From Colius striatus (Eukaryota > Chordata > Aves > Coliiformes > Coliidae): a stretch of DNA of 64,000 bases. Shown in pieces: positions 16,482 through 27,890 of this stretch. The DNA lies in contig NC_084767.1 of the NCBI RefSeq assembly GCF_028858725.1, forward strand, positions 35,133,519 through 35,197,518, given 5' to 3'. The stretch's first letter is position 1. Every line of letters begins with the position of its first letter. Both the position numbers and the translations under genes were made by a program. Below the pieces are notes generated by a model, which ran no database searches, was not told where the DNA came from, and saw only the letters and a list, made by a program, of their open reading frames with translations.

Positions 16482-17458
16482 TGTTGTGGTTTAGGCCCAT
16501 CAGGGAACAAAAGACCACGATTAGCCTCAAGTACCAAAGACCTGAGACTTGCCAAAGGGCAGGGAGAGCTTAATTGCCACTTATGGTCCCAGACAAAACA
16601 AATGAGGCTACTCGGCTTGGGGAAGAAAACAGAAAATAATTTAATCCAACACCCACTAAAACATAACCATAAAACCCCAAAACATAACCAACACAATACA
16701 GAATGGTACAATGATGAAGAGCACAACCAGCCCTTTAAGACCACCTTCTCCCCACCCCTCCCCTCTTCCCGGGATCAGAGCCCTGATCCCAGTGTCTTTA
16801 ACTCCTCTCCCCCTGAACGGCTCATGGGGGCAGGGGATGGGGGTTTCAGTCAGTCTGTTCCTGATAACTTCTGCCATTTGTCTCTCCTCAGGGCAGGTGG
16901 GCTCCACACCAGTCCTCCCTGCATGTCTGTGGGGTACCTCACACACAGCAGCCCTGCATGGGCTGCTCCGACATGCATTTATCCCAAAACTGCAGCTCCT
17001 CTCTGCCTCTCGTGTGGGGCTGCTCTGCGGCGCACAGACTCTCCAGCACAGCCTGCACCATGGCCACCTCCTCACACAGTCTCGCGCATCCAGGCACACT
17101 CACATGGAGCTGCTGGTGGCTCTCGGTCCTGCCATTGCCCTCCATGGGTTGCAGGGGCACAGGCTGCATTCTCACCATGGCTTGCAGAGGGGTCTCTGGT
17201 CTGGTGCTCCTCCTTCCTTCCTCCTTCTCTGACTGTGGGGTCTGCATGGTCGCCTCCATCTTGTACCACTCTTATACCTCCTCCCAAACACTTCAAATTC
17301 CCGTCCCTAAATAGTGATGCCAGAGGCGAAAGATTGGCCCAGCCGGGTGGGTCTGAACTCAAGAGCTGGGGGAGAGTCTGAGGATTCTTTACCTGGTCTT
17401 CACTGCAACCCACTTCCCCTGTTACCAAGCAAAAACTGCTCCTTGCTAAACCATGACA
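16482..17458 (-). mobile_element. Solo LTR of an avian endogenous retrovirus (ERVL-like), complete with TSD
   Basis: A 977-bp element with imperfect inverted ends: TGTTGTGGTTTAG at the left and the complement of TGTCATGGTTTAG at the right. It is flanked by a perfect 5-bp target duplication TTCTT (16477-16481 and 17459-17463). The 5-bp duplication and the terminal motif fit avian ERVL-class LTRs. Orientation is minus: read that way there is a TATA-like GGTATAAGAG near 17270-17279, and an ATTAAA followed by T/G-rich sequence near 16645 as a poly(A) region. No internal retroviral genes flank it, so this is a solo LTR left by recombination. A 106-codon frame (17259 down to 16939) starts just after the TATA-like site. 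It shows no viral domain I recognise. Confidence 0.85.
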
Positions 17459-17463
17459 TTCTT

Positions 17464-19825
17464 GTATTACTTGGGACCTTGGGGCAGCGTCTATGTTTTG
17501 GCTTGCTTTCTGTGCACAGCGGTAGTTAGACATGGTTCTAAGTGACTGCTTTCAAACTTTAACCTTGTAAAAATAGCTGTATGTGTTTATCCAACAAGAT
17601 CCTACATGGAAAATGCTGCGGCCTAGAATCCAGGCACTCCAGCAGCAGACTTCCTTATTTCCCTAGCTGTGGAAGACTGAAATTGGTGAAGATTGGTGGC
17701 TACGCTTCTGCATGCTGGAATTGCTATAGTGCTCTTTTTTTGGTGGAACATTTCATTTTTTCCTTCAAATGTGGAACATCTATTTTTCCTTCAAACTTGT
17801 AAAGTCCCAAATCAGGTTCAGGCGTTAAGCATGTGCATGTCTTTGGTACTGGCATGTCTTTGGTACTGGCAACACCAAACACCAGCAGCTGCTTTGGGCC
17901 ATGGATGTTAGGAGCTCTTTATAATTTTTCATTGCATCAAACTTCCTAACTGGAAAAAGATGCAAAGGGTCTGTGGTCCAGAAGTAATGTATAGACTGTA
18001 ATCTAGAAACGACATGTTCTTACAGCTCCCATGAATGAGGCCCAGAGGTCTTGGGTGTCATCTCCGACACATCTCTCCGTGTTTTCACTCTGGCCTTAGC
18101 ACGAGTTGCTGCTCTGAAACACTTGCCCACAACAGTATGCTCGGAAACCACACGGTGTCACTAAAACAGCACTTACGCAGCTGGCTGGGAATTTGAAGCC
18201 TGAAAGCAGAGTTGAAGTTCTTTGGAGGGAAGGAAGACAGCACCTTTAATTAAAACGAGAACATGATATGAGCTTTATCTCTGTCCTATCAACTGGGTGA
18301 ACAACAGTTGAAAAAAACTTATGAGCTCTTCCCATTCTTGCTCTGGCCTTAGTTTTCAGATTGTAGCTCTAAGTTCTCACCACTCTTCTTCCTTTTCCTC
18401 CCCACTGGTGTTTCTCTCTGAGCTTGCCTGTGGTCACTGCAAGTTAGGCTCCCCTCTGGGCTGGAGTTGGCAGAAAGCAGCGTGCTGGTGCTTGGGCTTT
18501 TGAGCACATGTGACTTGCCACCTAGCTGTGCTTAGCCCTTGTGTGAGGCTGCCACTTGCAATACTGAGAGCCTTAGCAGTTTGTGTTGTTGCCACAGTAG
18601 AAACATGCTTTAAAAACCTGCTTGAATAGCATAGGATAAAGCCCAGCATAGTACGGAATTAAGCCTAGCGCAGCAACCGACGCACTTTAAAGAAGGAGCC
18701 TTGCTTTGATGATAGAAAAGGTTTTCTACTTTTAAACCAAATCAGTTTAATTGCATTTCATTCTAGTTGTTCAGCAGCTTTCAGTATCTTTTTCTCATTG
18801 CTGCTGTTACAGCCCATAGCCTTCCTGCAAGAGCAGGCATGTGCCAGAAGACAGCAGGCCTGGCTTTTTTTCGCTGTGTTGCTGTTACACAGCAGCTGTA
18901 TGCAAACCCAAGGGAGTATGTCTGAAGGCAGAAGCAATGCTGCTGCCCATAAGTAAATACTTCTGGAGAAAAGTGTGAGATGATGCTGGCAGCTCAGGTG
19001 AATGCCTTTCCCCTGACCTGCAGGGCTGAGCTCTTGGTGGTCCCTCCCCAGCTCAGGGAGTGGCATTCCCTCAAGGGGATCCCTTCTTCTCTGACTCCTA
19101 CTGGGGTGCAGGCACTCCTTGGGATTCAGAACAGTCCCAGGAACATGGCTTAGGTTACCACCACACGAGCATCAGTTCTGGTTGCTTTTTTAAGCTGCAG
19201 TGTTTAGGGGCAGGCACCAGCCATGAGAATGTAACAAGGCAGTGAGTGGTGCCTTCTGTTGTCCCAGGTTGGGCTTTTCAGCTTTTTTACACTCCCATCA
19301 CTCTCAGCTGCAGGGAGATGTTGGTAGTGAACCACCCTAGACATGCAGGACAGAAGTAGCAGAGATGTAACTGCCCGCTGGGTGACACGCAGAGAGCAGC
19401 CTTTCGCGATGATGCCCACAAACTCTGGTGTCCTGACACACAGGTCCCTTTATTATGAGGTCATGCACAGTAATATTTCAGTGGCTGTTTGGCAATTACA
19501 CCCTGCCCAAGCACTTTCTGTCACCCTGGTCACGCCTGCACTAGAGAAGTCTGTGTGATTTTGTCTGGTTCCATTGTATTGGTCCCGTTTTGTAACGTAT
19601 CTATAGGGACTCATCTATAGGGAGTATGTGTTTTGCCATGGGTACCCGAGTAGTGGAGCAATGCATAAATAGTCTCTTGAGAAATTACTCACCCTAGGGA
19701 GAGGATCCAAGTCACAGGAAAGCAACCAGATAAGACATGAACATGTTGTGAGATTGTGAAACCACTCCTGAAATGTGCCATTCTGCAAAGCAACAAACTT
19801 TTCTAAAATGTCATTGGAACTGAAG
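17464..19825. other. Intergenic DNA between the solo LTR and a CR1
   Basis: Unique sequence without a recognisable gene. A perfect 17-bp tandem duplication sits at 17836-17869. A TTTATT (AATAAA on the minus strand) at 19449-19454 could serve as a far-distal CREB1 poly(A) signal, but it lies beyond the CR1 insertion and is unlikely to be the main one. Confidence 0.5.
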
Positions 19826-20493
19826 TCACAGAATCACAGAATGGTAGGGGTTGTAAGGGACCTTGAGAGCTCATCTAGTCTAACCCCTATGCTGAAGCAG
19901 GTCCACCTAGATCAGGTTGCACAAGAACATGCCCAGGTGGGTTTTGAAGACCTCCAAGGAAGGAGACTCCACACCCTACCCGGCAGCCTGTTCCACTGCT
20001 CCGTCAGCTTCACAGTAAAATATTTTTTCCTTATGTTTAAATGCAATTTCTTGTGTCCCAGCTTCTTTCGATTACAGCTTGTCCTGTCACAGAAGACAAC
20101 AGAAAAAAGTGATGTCCCAACCTGCTGACACCTACCATTTAGAAGTTTGTAAATATTAATGAGATCCCCCCTCAGTCTCCTCCAGACTAAACAGCCCCAG
20201 TTCCTGCAGCCTTTCCTCATATGAAAGGTGTCCACTCCCCTGATCATCTTGGTGGCCTCTCTCCAGAAGTTCTCTGTCCCTCTTGAGCTGAGGAGCCCAG
20301 AACTGGACACAGGACTCCAGATGAAGCCTCACCAGGGCAGAGGAGAGGGGGAGGAGAACCTCCCTTGACCTGCTGGCCACACTTCTTGATGCATTCCAGG
20401 ATGCCATTGGCCTTCTTGGACACAAGGGCACATTGCCGACTCACAGTTAGTTTGTTATCAGACAGGACTCCCAGCTCTCTCTCCGCGGTCATG
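19826..20493 (-). mobile_element. CR1 LINE, 5'-truncated 3' end, antisense
   Basis: About 668 bp of CR1 in minus orientation. It starts at its 3' tail (CAGAATCACAGAATGG on the plus strand) and carries degraded reverse-transcriptase C-terminal coding sequence, such as [17 protein letters not shown] and [15 protein letters not shown] in minus-strand frames near 20244-20492. The frame is broken several times, so the copy is inactive. It lies between the two convergent genes. Confidence 0.93.
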
Positions 20494-21652
20494 TTTGATT
20501 AACACTATGAAATTTGGCTCTGTATCTTATGAAGGGCTTCAAGGTGCAGCAGTGTCCAAAGAACCAGGTTTACAAGCTGACCTACTGACTGCACAGGGGT
20601 CTTGTGTTAACTGATTCTTTTCAGTGCGAAATTCAAGCCAAACTGCATTTTTATCTCATGGACTAACCCTTTTGGGATTCTCCGTCATTAATGAGATGTA
20701 GATTTTTCTGAGCAAGTAGGTGAATGGCATTATGAAAACATTTTGTTGTGAAAACCACAAAATCCCAGCCATAATGAGCTGACCTTACTACTTCCCCTTA
20801 ATGCCACTGGAGGTGTGTTTACCTTGGTGCTGAGTTTGTTCTCCTGGCTTTCATCCCAGTGCTTGGATCCAGCCTTGCAGATTACATAACCAGGTTGCAA
20901 CCTTGCAGTGTTCGCTGCCTTCTGTTCTGCTCTGTTATTAACATCAGTGGCACATGGTTTACAGGAATGCTTAAAAGTGAGAAAGACAGCATATTTGAAC
21001 TGTGAAAGGGAAAAGTCTTTTGTACATAATTGAACAACAGAACTAATTTGTGACCAGAATGGATACTCGAAAGCAGTTTCTAAAGCACTAGGAAGTGGAA
21101 GAGAAGCTTTGCTTTTCAGGACTTAACTTCTCACTAACCTAAATTCAATTTAATTAGGATTTTAAAAGCCTTCCCTTTGGGGAAAATCTCTCATGAATAC
21201 TTACCACAGATTGTGAAAGGACACCATAATCTGCTTAAAATACACCTTTTGCCATATTCCTATCTAGCTACCATTTGCCACTAAATTAGTGTAAATGCAA
21301 CATCCTGCTCAAAAAAGAGACCTCATAGAGTTTTTTAAAGCATGTTTATGTGACTGCACGTAAATGTTTGTGTAAAAAGGGAGTAATGACAGTTTATACC
21401 ACAAAGGTTACAGTAAGAAAAAGCACTTCTTTATGACAATTCACAGATTCACAAGAATCACTTTAATATACAAAGCAATTACTACCATTCTGAAACACAA
21501 AGCAGCTAATATGTACATAGTGTTAATAAAATGCATCATAACCCAGTACATTTTTTTTTAACACAGATAAAGCACAAAAAAATAAAGGCAAAAAAAAAAA
21601 CCCAAACCACAACAGGGATGTTTCTAGATTTTTGGGGAGATGTAAATAAGAA
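20494..21652. other. Intergenic DNA or extreme CREB1 3' flank
   Basis: AT-rich unique sequence with A/T runs, including a run of about 11 A near 21590. It could be intergenic or a distal part of the CREB1 3'UTR if poly(A) sites beyond 21653 are used. No coding signal is seen. Confidence 0.4.
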
Positions 21653-21658
21653 TTTATT
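21653..21658 (-). terminator. CREB1: Candidate distal poly(A) signal of CREB1
   Basis: TTTATT on the plus strand is AATAAA in the CREB1 sense. It is the most distal canonical signal before the CR1 and about 6.1 kb after the stop codon, consistent with the long 3'UTR of the family. Other candidates lie upstream in the UTR, so alternative polyadenylation is possible. Confidence 0.4.
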
Positions 21659-21980
21659 TTCCCCCAGTAATGGATTTTCATTTAGTTTTTTAACTTTCAC
21701 GTGTATGTGGAGTCGAGCTACAATACCCTGTTCTCTGCTGACATAGTTTAGGTAAATAATCAGAAATGCAGATGCATGAACTTACTCTTTCCAGCTTACA
21801 TTACGAAGGGACGATAACAACCCTTGCTCTGGAAGCTTCCTTGAAAAACACTGTTTCAAAACAATTTCAAATTATAAATCCAAAGTAGAAACAACTCATT
21901 TTTGAAGTAAACAACCAATCTGTAGACAAGTCTGTGGAGGGGCTGGCAGCCAACTAGCACCTTTTCTTGCCTTGTTCCCC

Positions 21981-22025
21981 ATCCCATCCCATCCCATCCC
22001 ATCCCATCCCATCCCATCCCATCCC
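21981..22025. repeat. Pentanucleotide microsatellite (ATCCC), 9 copies
   Basis: Nine uninterrupted ATCCC units (GGGAT in the CREB1 sense), inside the likely CREB1 3'UTR. A length-variable tract is expected. Confidence 0.97.
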
Positions 22026-25000
22026 AAAAAGTCCATGTGAGCAGCTCAGTTTCAAATCTCATACAACCTCAAAATTCTAGAACTTAAAAAAATTAATGTT
22101 TTAATATAAATAAATGTCTTAGCACACACAAAAAATGGAGTGGCACCTGGATAAAACACAACTTGTGGAGAGCACCCAAACAACCTTACTTCTGAAGAGT
22201 GGACATTTCTAGATAACTTATTGGCTCAAAGCCTTCCTTCCTCTTGCTCTCACTCAGCTATCCCCTGCTTCAGAAAAATACGCAGCTGAGGCTGAGTGAA
22301 CCGACTGCTCCCAAGTTGTGAGTACAGTGAGCAGTCAGCTTATGAAGTGTGCCAGCTGTGGATCATCACAGCCTGGCCCTGGCCACACACAGCCCCTGAG
22401 GACAGCTGACTTCTGCCTCTCACTGGTGAAAGTGAGACCTGAACTCACCACTTAGACAGCAAGTCACAAACTGCACTTAAGTACCAGAAGACAACCAGGT
22501 CACTGTCTTCAGTTTGTGCTGCACCAGCTAGCTCAAGCAAGTCTCTTTGTGGGGCAAAGCTTAAATACATTTATAAATAACACATTCCAAGGCAAAACAC
22601 TTGAAATGTAAACCCTCTTTACCAACTGGATCTGCTCCCTTTCCCCCAGAGAGACGTACAGATTTAAGCCATATCCATCCACAGACCTGAACCCTGTCAC
22701 AAGCACACAGTAGACAGGACTTAAGCACCCTGCTTCTTTTCATCAGTCTGGCTCTGTCCAGACCAAGTGAGCTTCACGATACATTCAGGTTTCTGCAAAA
22801 TCGGTGTCTTTTGCAGCTAGCAAATTCAAAAGCTCAGGCACAGTACAGAGAACCATCAATGTACTTACTGTATGCTTTTAAAACCCACTCACGGTTACAG
22901 ATTTCAGGTTACAGCTAAATTACCATTGCTCCTGCAAAAGTAAGGTGGTCATGCTTTTTTTTTTTTTTAAATTTTAAAGCAGGGTGACACACTGTCAATG
23001 TAACTTTACTACCTGGTGCCAAAGAACTGGAAAGCCCTTTGATTTATTTTCTTGGAATGCAGCTTGTAAAATCTACAGCCAAATCCCAATCTAGAAGAGA
23101 GGAATAAAGTGTCTGACAAATAGTTTAGTTTTCCTCCCAATTTAACCTCCCTTTCCCACTTGGGATCAGTGAACTAGTTCTCATCTAAAAATAATTTCAC
23201 ATCCATCCTGTATATACTGCTCTGAGACACCACACACTTAATTCTTTCCAGTCTTCAATAGTGCCAGTTCAGATCTCCTGCCATTTTGAAGTAATGCCTG
23301 CTGGAGGCCAGGTGCTAGTAAGTTAAATTTGTGAAGGAGTCAACTTCTAGGGAAGAGGAGTGCATTGTGCGCAGGCGACAGGATTACAACTTTGCCAGGA
23401 AGCAAACCCAATTGCTCATACATTTTTTTGCTCTGTGTTTGTTTCTTTTTTCCCAAAAAGTGCACATTTTAATTAAACATTTACAAAGAATATAGTGTAA
23501 CAAAAATAAATACATGACCTTTTGGTTAGATCACTGGCAAATGTTACATCACTAACCAACCTGCTTCAGGGTGGAAAAAATAACAATAGAAACACGGTCT
23601 TAGAAAATCAATTAAATCCTCTATGAATTGTCATAGATTTGCAACCACTGATACTGAACTTGCTTTGATGGAGAGACTTGTTTTTACTTGAACCCACGAA
23701 AAGCACTCTGTCCGTCACACATTAAAACTTGTAGTACAAATTTAGATTAGAAACCATCAGGGCTTTTTTTCCTTATTAAATTTTTGTTGTTTGTGTTTTT
23801 TTTTTTTTCTGAGCCTCTTAAAAATTCCAAACACATCACCAATTTTCTGATCAACATACAGGTACTGGAGAGGAGGAGACAGTGGTATACAACACAAATG
23901 CCAACTGCAGGACATAGCCAGAACCTACAGGTGTCTGTACAGTCCTGCTGTGCATGACAGGCTAAAATTGTGCTTTCAGAGATGAGCAATGGTGCTGGCA
24001 ACCACCTGGTTCTGCTGAAATCACTACTTAAAGAAAAATACATCGGCACTACCCCAGAAGGAGAACTGAAGTCTTACCAGTGGTTCCTTTAGAAAATACG
24101 ACCTTAACAACTTTTCCAGTTGTTTTGCCTCTGCAATATAGCTGCCAAAGAGAAAAAGCATGAAAATGAATGATTCTAGGGGGTGGTGGTTGTTGGAAAC
24201 CCACTGTTTGTGTAATTTCAAAAACCTCCATCAATAAAAAACCAAAAAGAAACCTCACAAAAACCATGAAGGATGAAATAACATTACTACAAATGGATAA
24301 CTGAGAAACAGCACAAAACAAATCTGTAATAAGCGCTAGAATAATGCGGCCCAGAACTACTGGGGTGGGGGAAGCTTTCACACGCGCGCACACATCCACA
24401 CATACCCAGACACACAGAGAAAAGGTAAAAACTTCTTCTGACCTCCATATACTATAATACTCAGCATTCCTGACTTAAAAGCTCTCAGAGCTGTAGATTA
24501 TATACTGTGTGTATATATATATATGTACATATATTATACATACGTATTTTCCAAGAATATCTAAATTAAAAGAGCACCTCTGACAATATCTTAACTGCCT
24601 GATTGGTGCTGCTGTTTTGCAAAATAATGACATTACAAAAATTATATTTCAAATCAATTCTTGTTTATTATGAACATGGATCTAGCCCTTTCTAACCCTC
24701 TCTTCGGGTAAAACAGGCTATCAGTTCTTGAAAACTCAGAACTGTGAGATAGAAAACTAACCTTCCCTCCCCGCTGCCTCCAAAATTTCCGCCCTACTTC
24801 CAAATGGCCTTAGAAGCTGGTAACCCCAACCTCCCTACTTCGTAAGTAACATATGAACGGATTCCTATGTCATATTATTTCCCTTTTTTGGGTCAATATG
24901 AATAGTAAAGCACGTATGGGTACCCCTAGCCAGCCGTGTGCTTCATTCTAAGATATTTTTTATTACTGTCATTTAAAATTTCCATTAAATAAATTCAAGT

Positions 25001-26790
25001 CCCTAAATCCTCAGTATAGCATAAATAAAAATAAAGATTCTTGCAGATTGCTAAGTACTTTAAAATAACGTCCTTAGTGAAACATTAGTTGCTAATGAGG
25101 TCTAGATTAATAGCACTAGACTACTTGCAGACAACGCACAGACAAACTGGTTTCACAGTTCTCTCACTGCCACAAAAATTTGCACAAACCCTGTATTAGA
25201 AGTAGCCAGTCTGGGAACCGGTTTAGGCTAGCTGGTCCATTCAGCTCCCAGGCTTTGTACTGGTGACTATCAGCAAGCAGCAGACACTGCTCATTACCCA
25301 CTAAAACAGTTCTTGGATCACCGCTAGCCTCATTCAGGTTCTCTCCAAAACCTCAATTTTTCACAAGCTGATGGTTCTACAAAAGAAACAGCCTTAACGT
25401 AAGCATGTACAGCTTTTCTATGTTTCTCCAAGCTTGAGGAATCATTCCATGTAACTCTGTAACTTAGGCCATCATGAATTTAATATTTTACGAGAATGAC
25501 TCCTGCATTATCAACATTTCTGCTTCAGCAACAGTTGTGAAAAACCAGTAACCATTGTACATATTTGTATTCTCTGACATCAAGAACCAGATACTTTTAA
25601 TAAAAGTAACTGCTGAGAATTTAGGGTCTTCTTTAAATTTGCATTGCTAAACTAATAAATTCATCTTCCATTAAATAAAAACATGAAAAACAATTCTCTA
25701 TGGCAGATAAAAATAGACCATTTATAAATCCCCTTAAAACTTCTGGAAACATTTAATAATTCTGATACTTGTGTTCTCAAAATACAAGCCTAAAATGAAA
25801 TTATAGAAAAGTCTAGATTTATCAATAATGCTGTAAGTTTATCTCTGTTTCTTTTAAAGTCTCTTGGAAATTGAATGCCCTCTCAAATGAGAAAACTAGA
25901 ACTTTTAATACTGCTTAGCTGTTTGAGACTCAACTGCACAAAGTCTTTCAAATATTTTTTTTATAATGTCACACTGATTGTATAACCTTTTAGAAGCTCA
26001 TGTTTGAGATTTATCTTAAAAACAGATAGAGCAAATGGGAAAAAGATATTAGCTAATACTTCGGTAGGCAAGGCATTAGTACAGACCAGAGTCTTACTCA
26101 GATGTCTCTATGCATAGAAGTTTGACTGGAAACCTAAAGTGAACTTACTCCATCAAATGACCCAAGTTGACATATCAAGAGACTGACTTCAGAGGGCTAG
26201 GAAAAAGCTGCACATGATTCTTTTTGACACATTCTCTTTGACAACTTGTTGACATTCTTTTTTGGTTCCTTTTGAGCATGATTCTTTTGAAGTCCTAATG
26301 ATTACTACAGAGCTGGGTTTTGAACATGAACTATCTTTTTAACAATTGTGGGAGAGATCACAGTTCCTCAGTGCACACAAAAAAAAAATGATCTTGCAAA
26401 CATCAGAGGCACATGAGTAACAGGAATAAATTACTCAGTAAATCTGACCCCTTTACATAAAAAAAAATCCTCCAAATAAATTAAGAATTTAGCTAGCTTG
26501 GCCAGGTTCAAATAATTAATATTGTCCCTTGCAAAGCAGGAGTTGGAATATTTGTGTCTGAAGTCCTCTTCAATAGTTGAGGTTTTCCTGGTAGTTGTCA
26601 TACTGCAATTAAATTTATATATGGAAAGCATCCTCAAAGTTTGACCTCAAAGTCTGAAAAATAATCCAGCAAACCAGGCTGCTGTTTCCATTGAGTATGA
26701 AAATTTCCATTGCATAAGATAGTGGTAGGGAAATAGGAGTTTCCTCGTTGCTTGAGAGGACTTTGGACTCAGACTATACTGTTCTCAGAC

Positions 26791-26838
26791 ATGTGGAGTT
26801 GTATGTGGAGTTGTATGTGGAGTTGTATGTGGAGTTGG
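26791..26838. repeat. 12-bp tandem repeat, 4 copies
   Basis: Four head-to-tail copies of ATGTGGAGTTGT, the last ending GG instead of GT. Because the unit is a multiple of three it makes a repetitive VELY stretch in a chance plus-strand frame. That frame has no other support. Confidence 0.97.
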
Positions 26839-27745
26839 CCACACTTCAACTGCTTACTTGTTCTAAATACATACGAGTATGTACATGTAACACATGCTTT
26901 CATGTGTTACCCATGTTTTTGAAACATTACTACTGTACCTTTATTATTCTGAATGTCTTTCCCATCCAAATACCACTTCCCCACCAATATCCTATGAAGC
27001 TGGTGTTTGCTTTTTGTGCATTCAGAATGCTGAACACACATGCGCACGTAAGCTTCGAGAAGCAACACCTGACTGGTAAAGCTCATGTCAATGCATTTGT
27101 TTCTGAGGTACGGAGAAGTTTTCACTAGTCCAGGAAGGGCTTAATAGACATTACAAATCAAAACCCCTCCTGGGCTAGTTTGCAAAAGAGTTATTATCTC
27201 CACACCAATAACGTGACTGTGAAGCGCCTTTCATTTGGCATGCTGTTTAGCCATGGATTTTTGTAGTCCATAATGAATATGTGAAACCAATTTGGCAACC
27301 ATTGCTTCTTCATTGCACCATGCGTGCTCCACATATGTGTCCCACAGTTCTCTGGACCAAGAGGTTGTTGTGGTTCTGTCTCTAAGGCAATGGAAGGAGC
27401 TCAGCATAAATTCTTGAGATCACTACAAAAGGACCTCCTTGCAGTGACTTCCCGAGTGACCACTGTTACTCTTTGAAGAGGATGAGGAGACAAGAAAGAA
27501 GCCTGTTCTTCACGCTGAGATTTTATGATGAAAATAATCTTGAAGGGGGAGAAGTGGAGGCAAGTACTTGAACATTCACAGTTTGATGCAAAGCACAGAT
27601 GAAATATATTCTGTAGTTGCTTCAGGCAGTTTCGCGCATAGAAAAAAAAGAAATGTTTAGAAAATAAAAAGTTTACTTTGTCTTTCTGGGTATAGCCAGA
27701 ATCAGTCTCTATCCCACCTGGACAAGTGAAAATGGGAATCCAAAA

Positions 27746-27890
27746 TTAATCTGATTTGTGGCAGTAAAGGTCCTTAAGTGCTTTCAACTCCTCGATCAGT
27801 GTCTTGTTTTGGTTTTCAAGCACAGCCACTCGATTTTCTAGACATTTCACATACTCCTTTTTCTTCCTGCGACATTCACGTGCTGCCTCT
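27746..27890 (-). CDS. CREB1: CREB1 coding exon 7: rest of basic region and leucine zipper (residues 280-327, stop)
   Basis: The terminal coding exon completes the bZIP domain. It supplies the last base of the Arg280 codon and then EAARECRRKKKEYVK, which contacts the CRE (TGACGTCA) in DNA. The zipper leucines follow at 297, 304, 311 and 318, exactly seven apart. The protein ends LYCHKSD, then TAA at 27748-27746. CREB1 binds DNA as a homodimer, or with ATF1 or CREM, in the nucleus. The acceptor is TACTTTGCAG. With the other exons it gives 327 aa, the length of the known short (delta) isoform. The sequence appears identical to the mammalian C-terminus as I know it. Confidence 0.98.

Larger units (their letters stand above)
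21653..27745 (-). other. CREB1: CREB1 3'UTR (probable extent)
   Basis: About 6.1 kb of AT-rich, non-coding sequence follows the CREB1 stop on the minus strand. Vertebrate CREB1 mRNAs are known for a very long 3'UTR, which fits. Candidate AATAAA signals (TTTATT on the plus strand) lie at 24959-24964, 24664-24669, 23043-23048 and 21653-21658; the most distal defines the limit given here. Inside are a 9-copy ATCCC repeat, a 4-copy 12-bp repeat, an (AT)-rich tract near 24507-24545 and several T runs. The true end needs transcript data. Confidence 0.6.

Noticed and set aside
16434..17381. 315-codon plus-strand frame after METTL21A
   Set aside because: It lies almost wholly inside the solo LTR, antisense to it, and has no recognisable domain.
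26748..27128. 126-codon frame with VELY repeats
   Set aside because: Created by a 12-bp tandem repeat in the CREB1 3'UTR, on the opposite strand to the gene.
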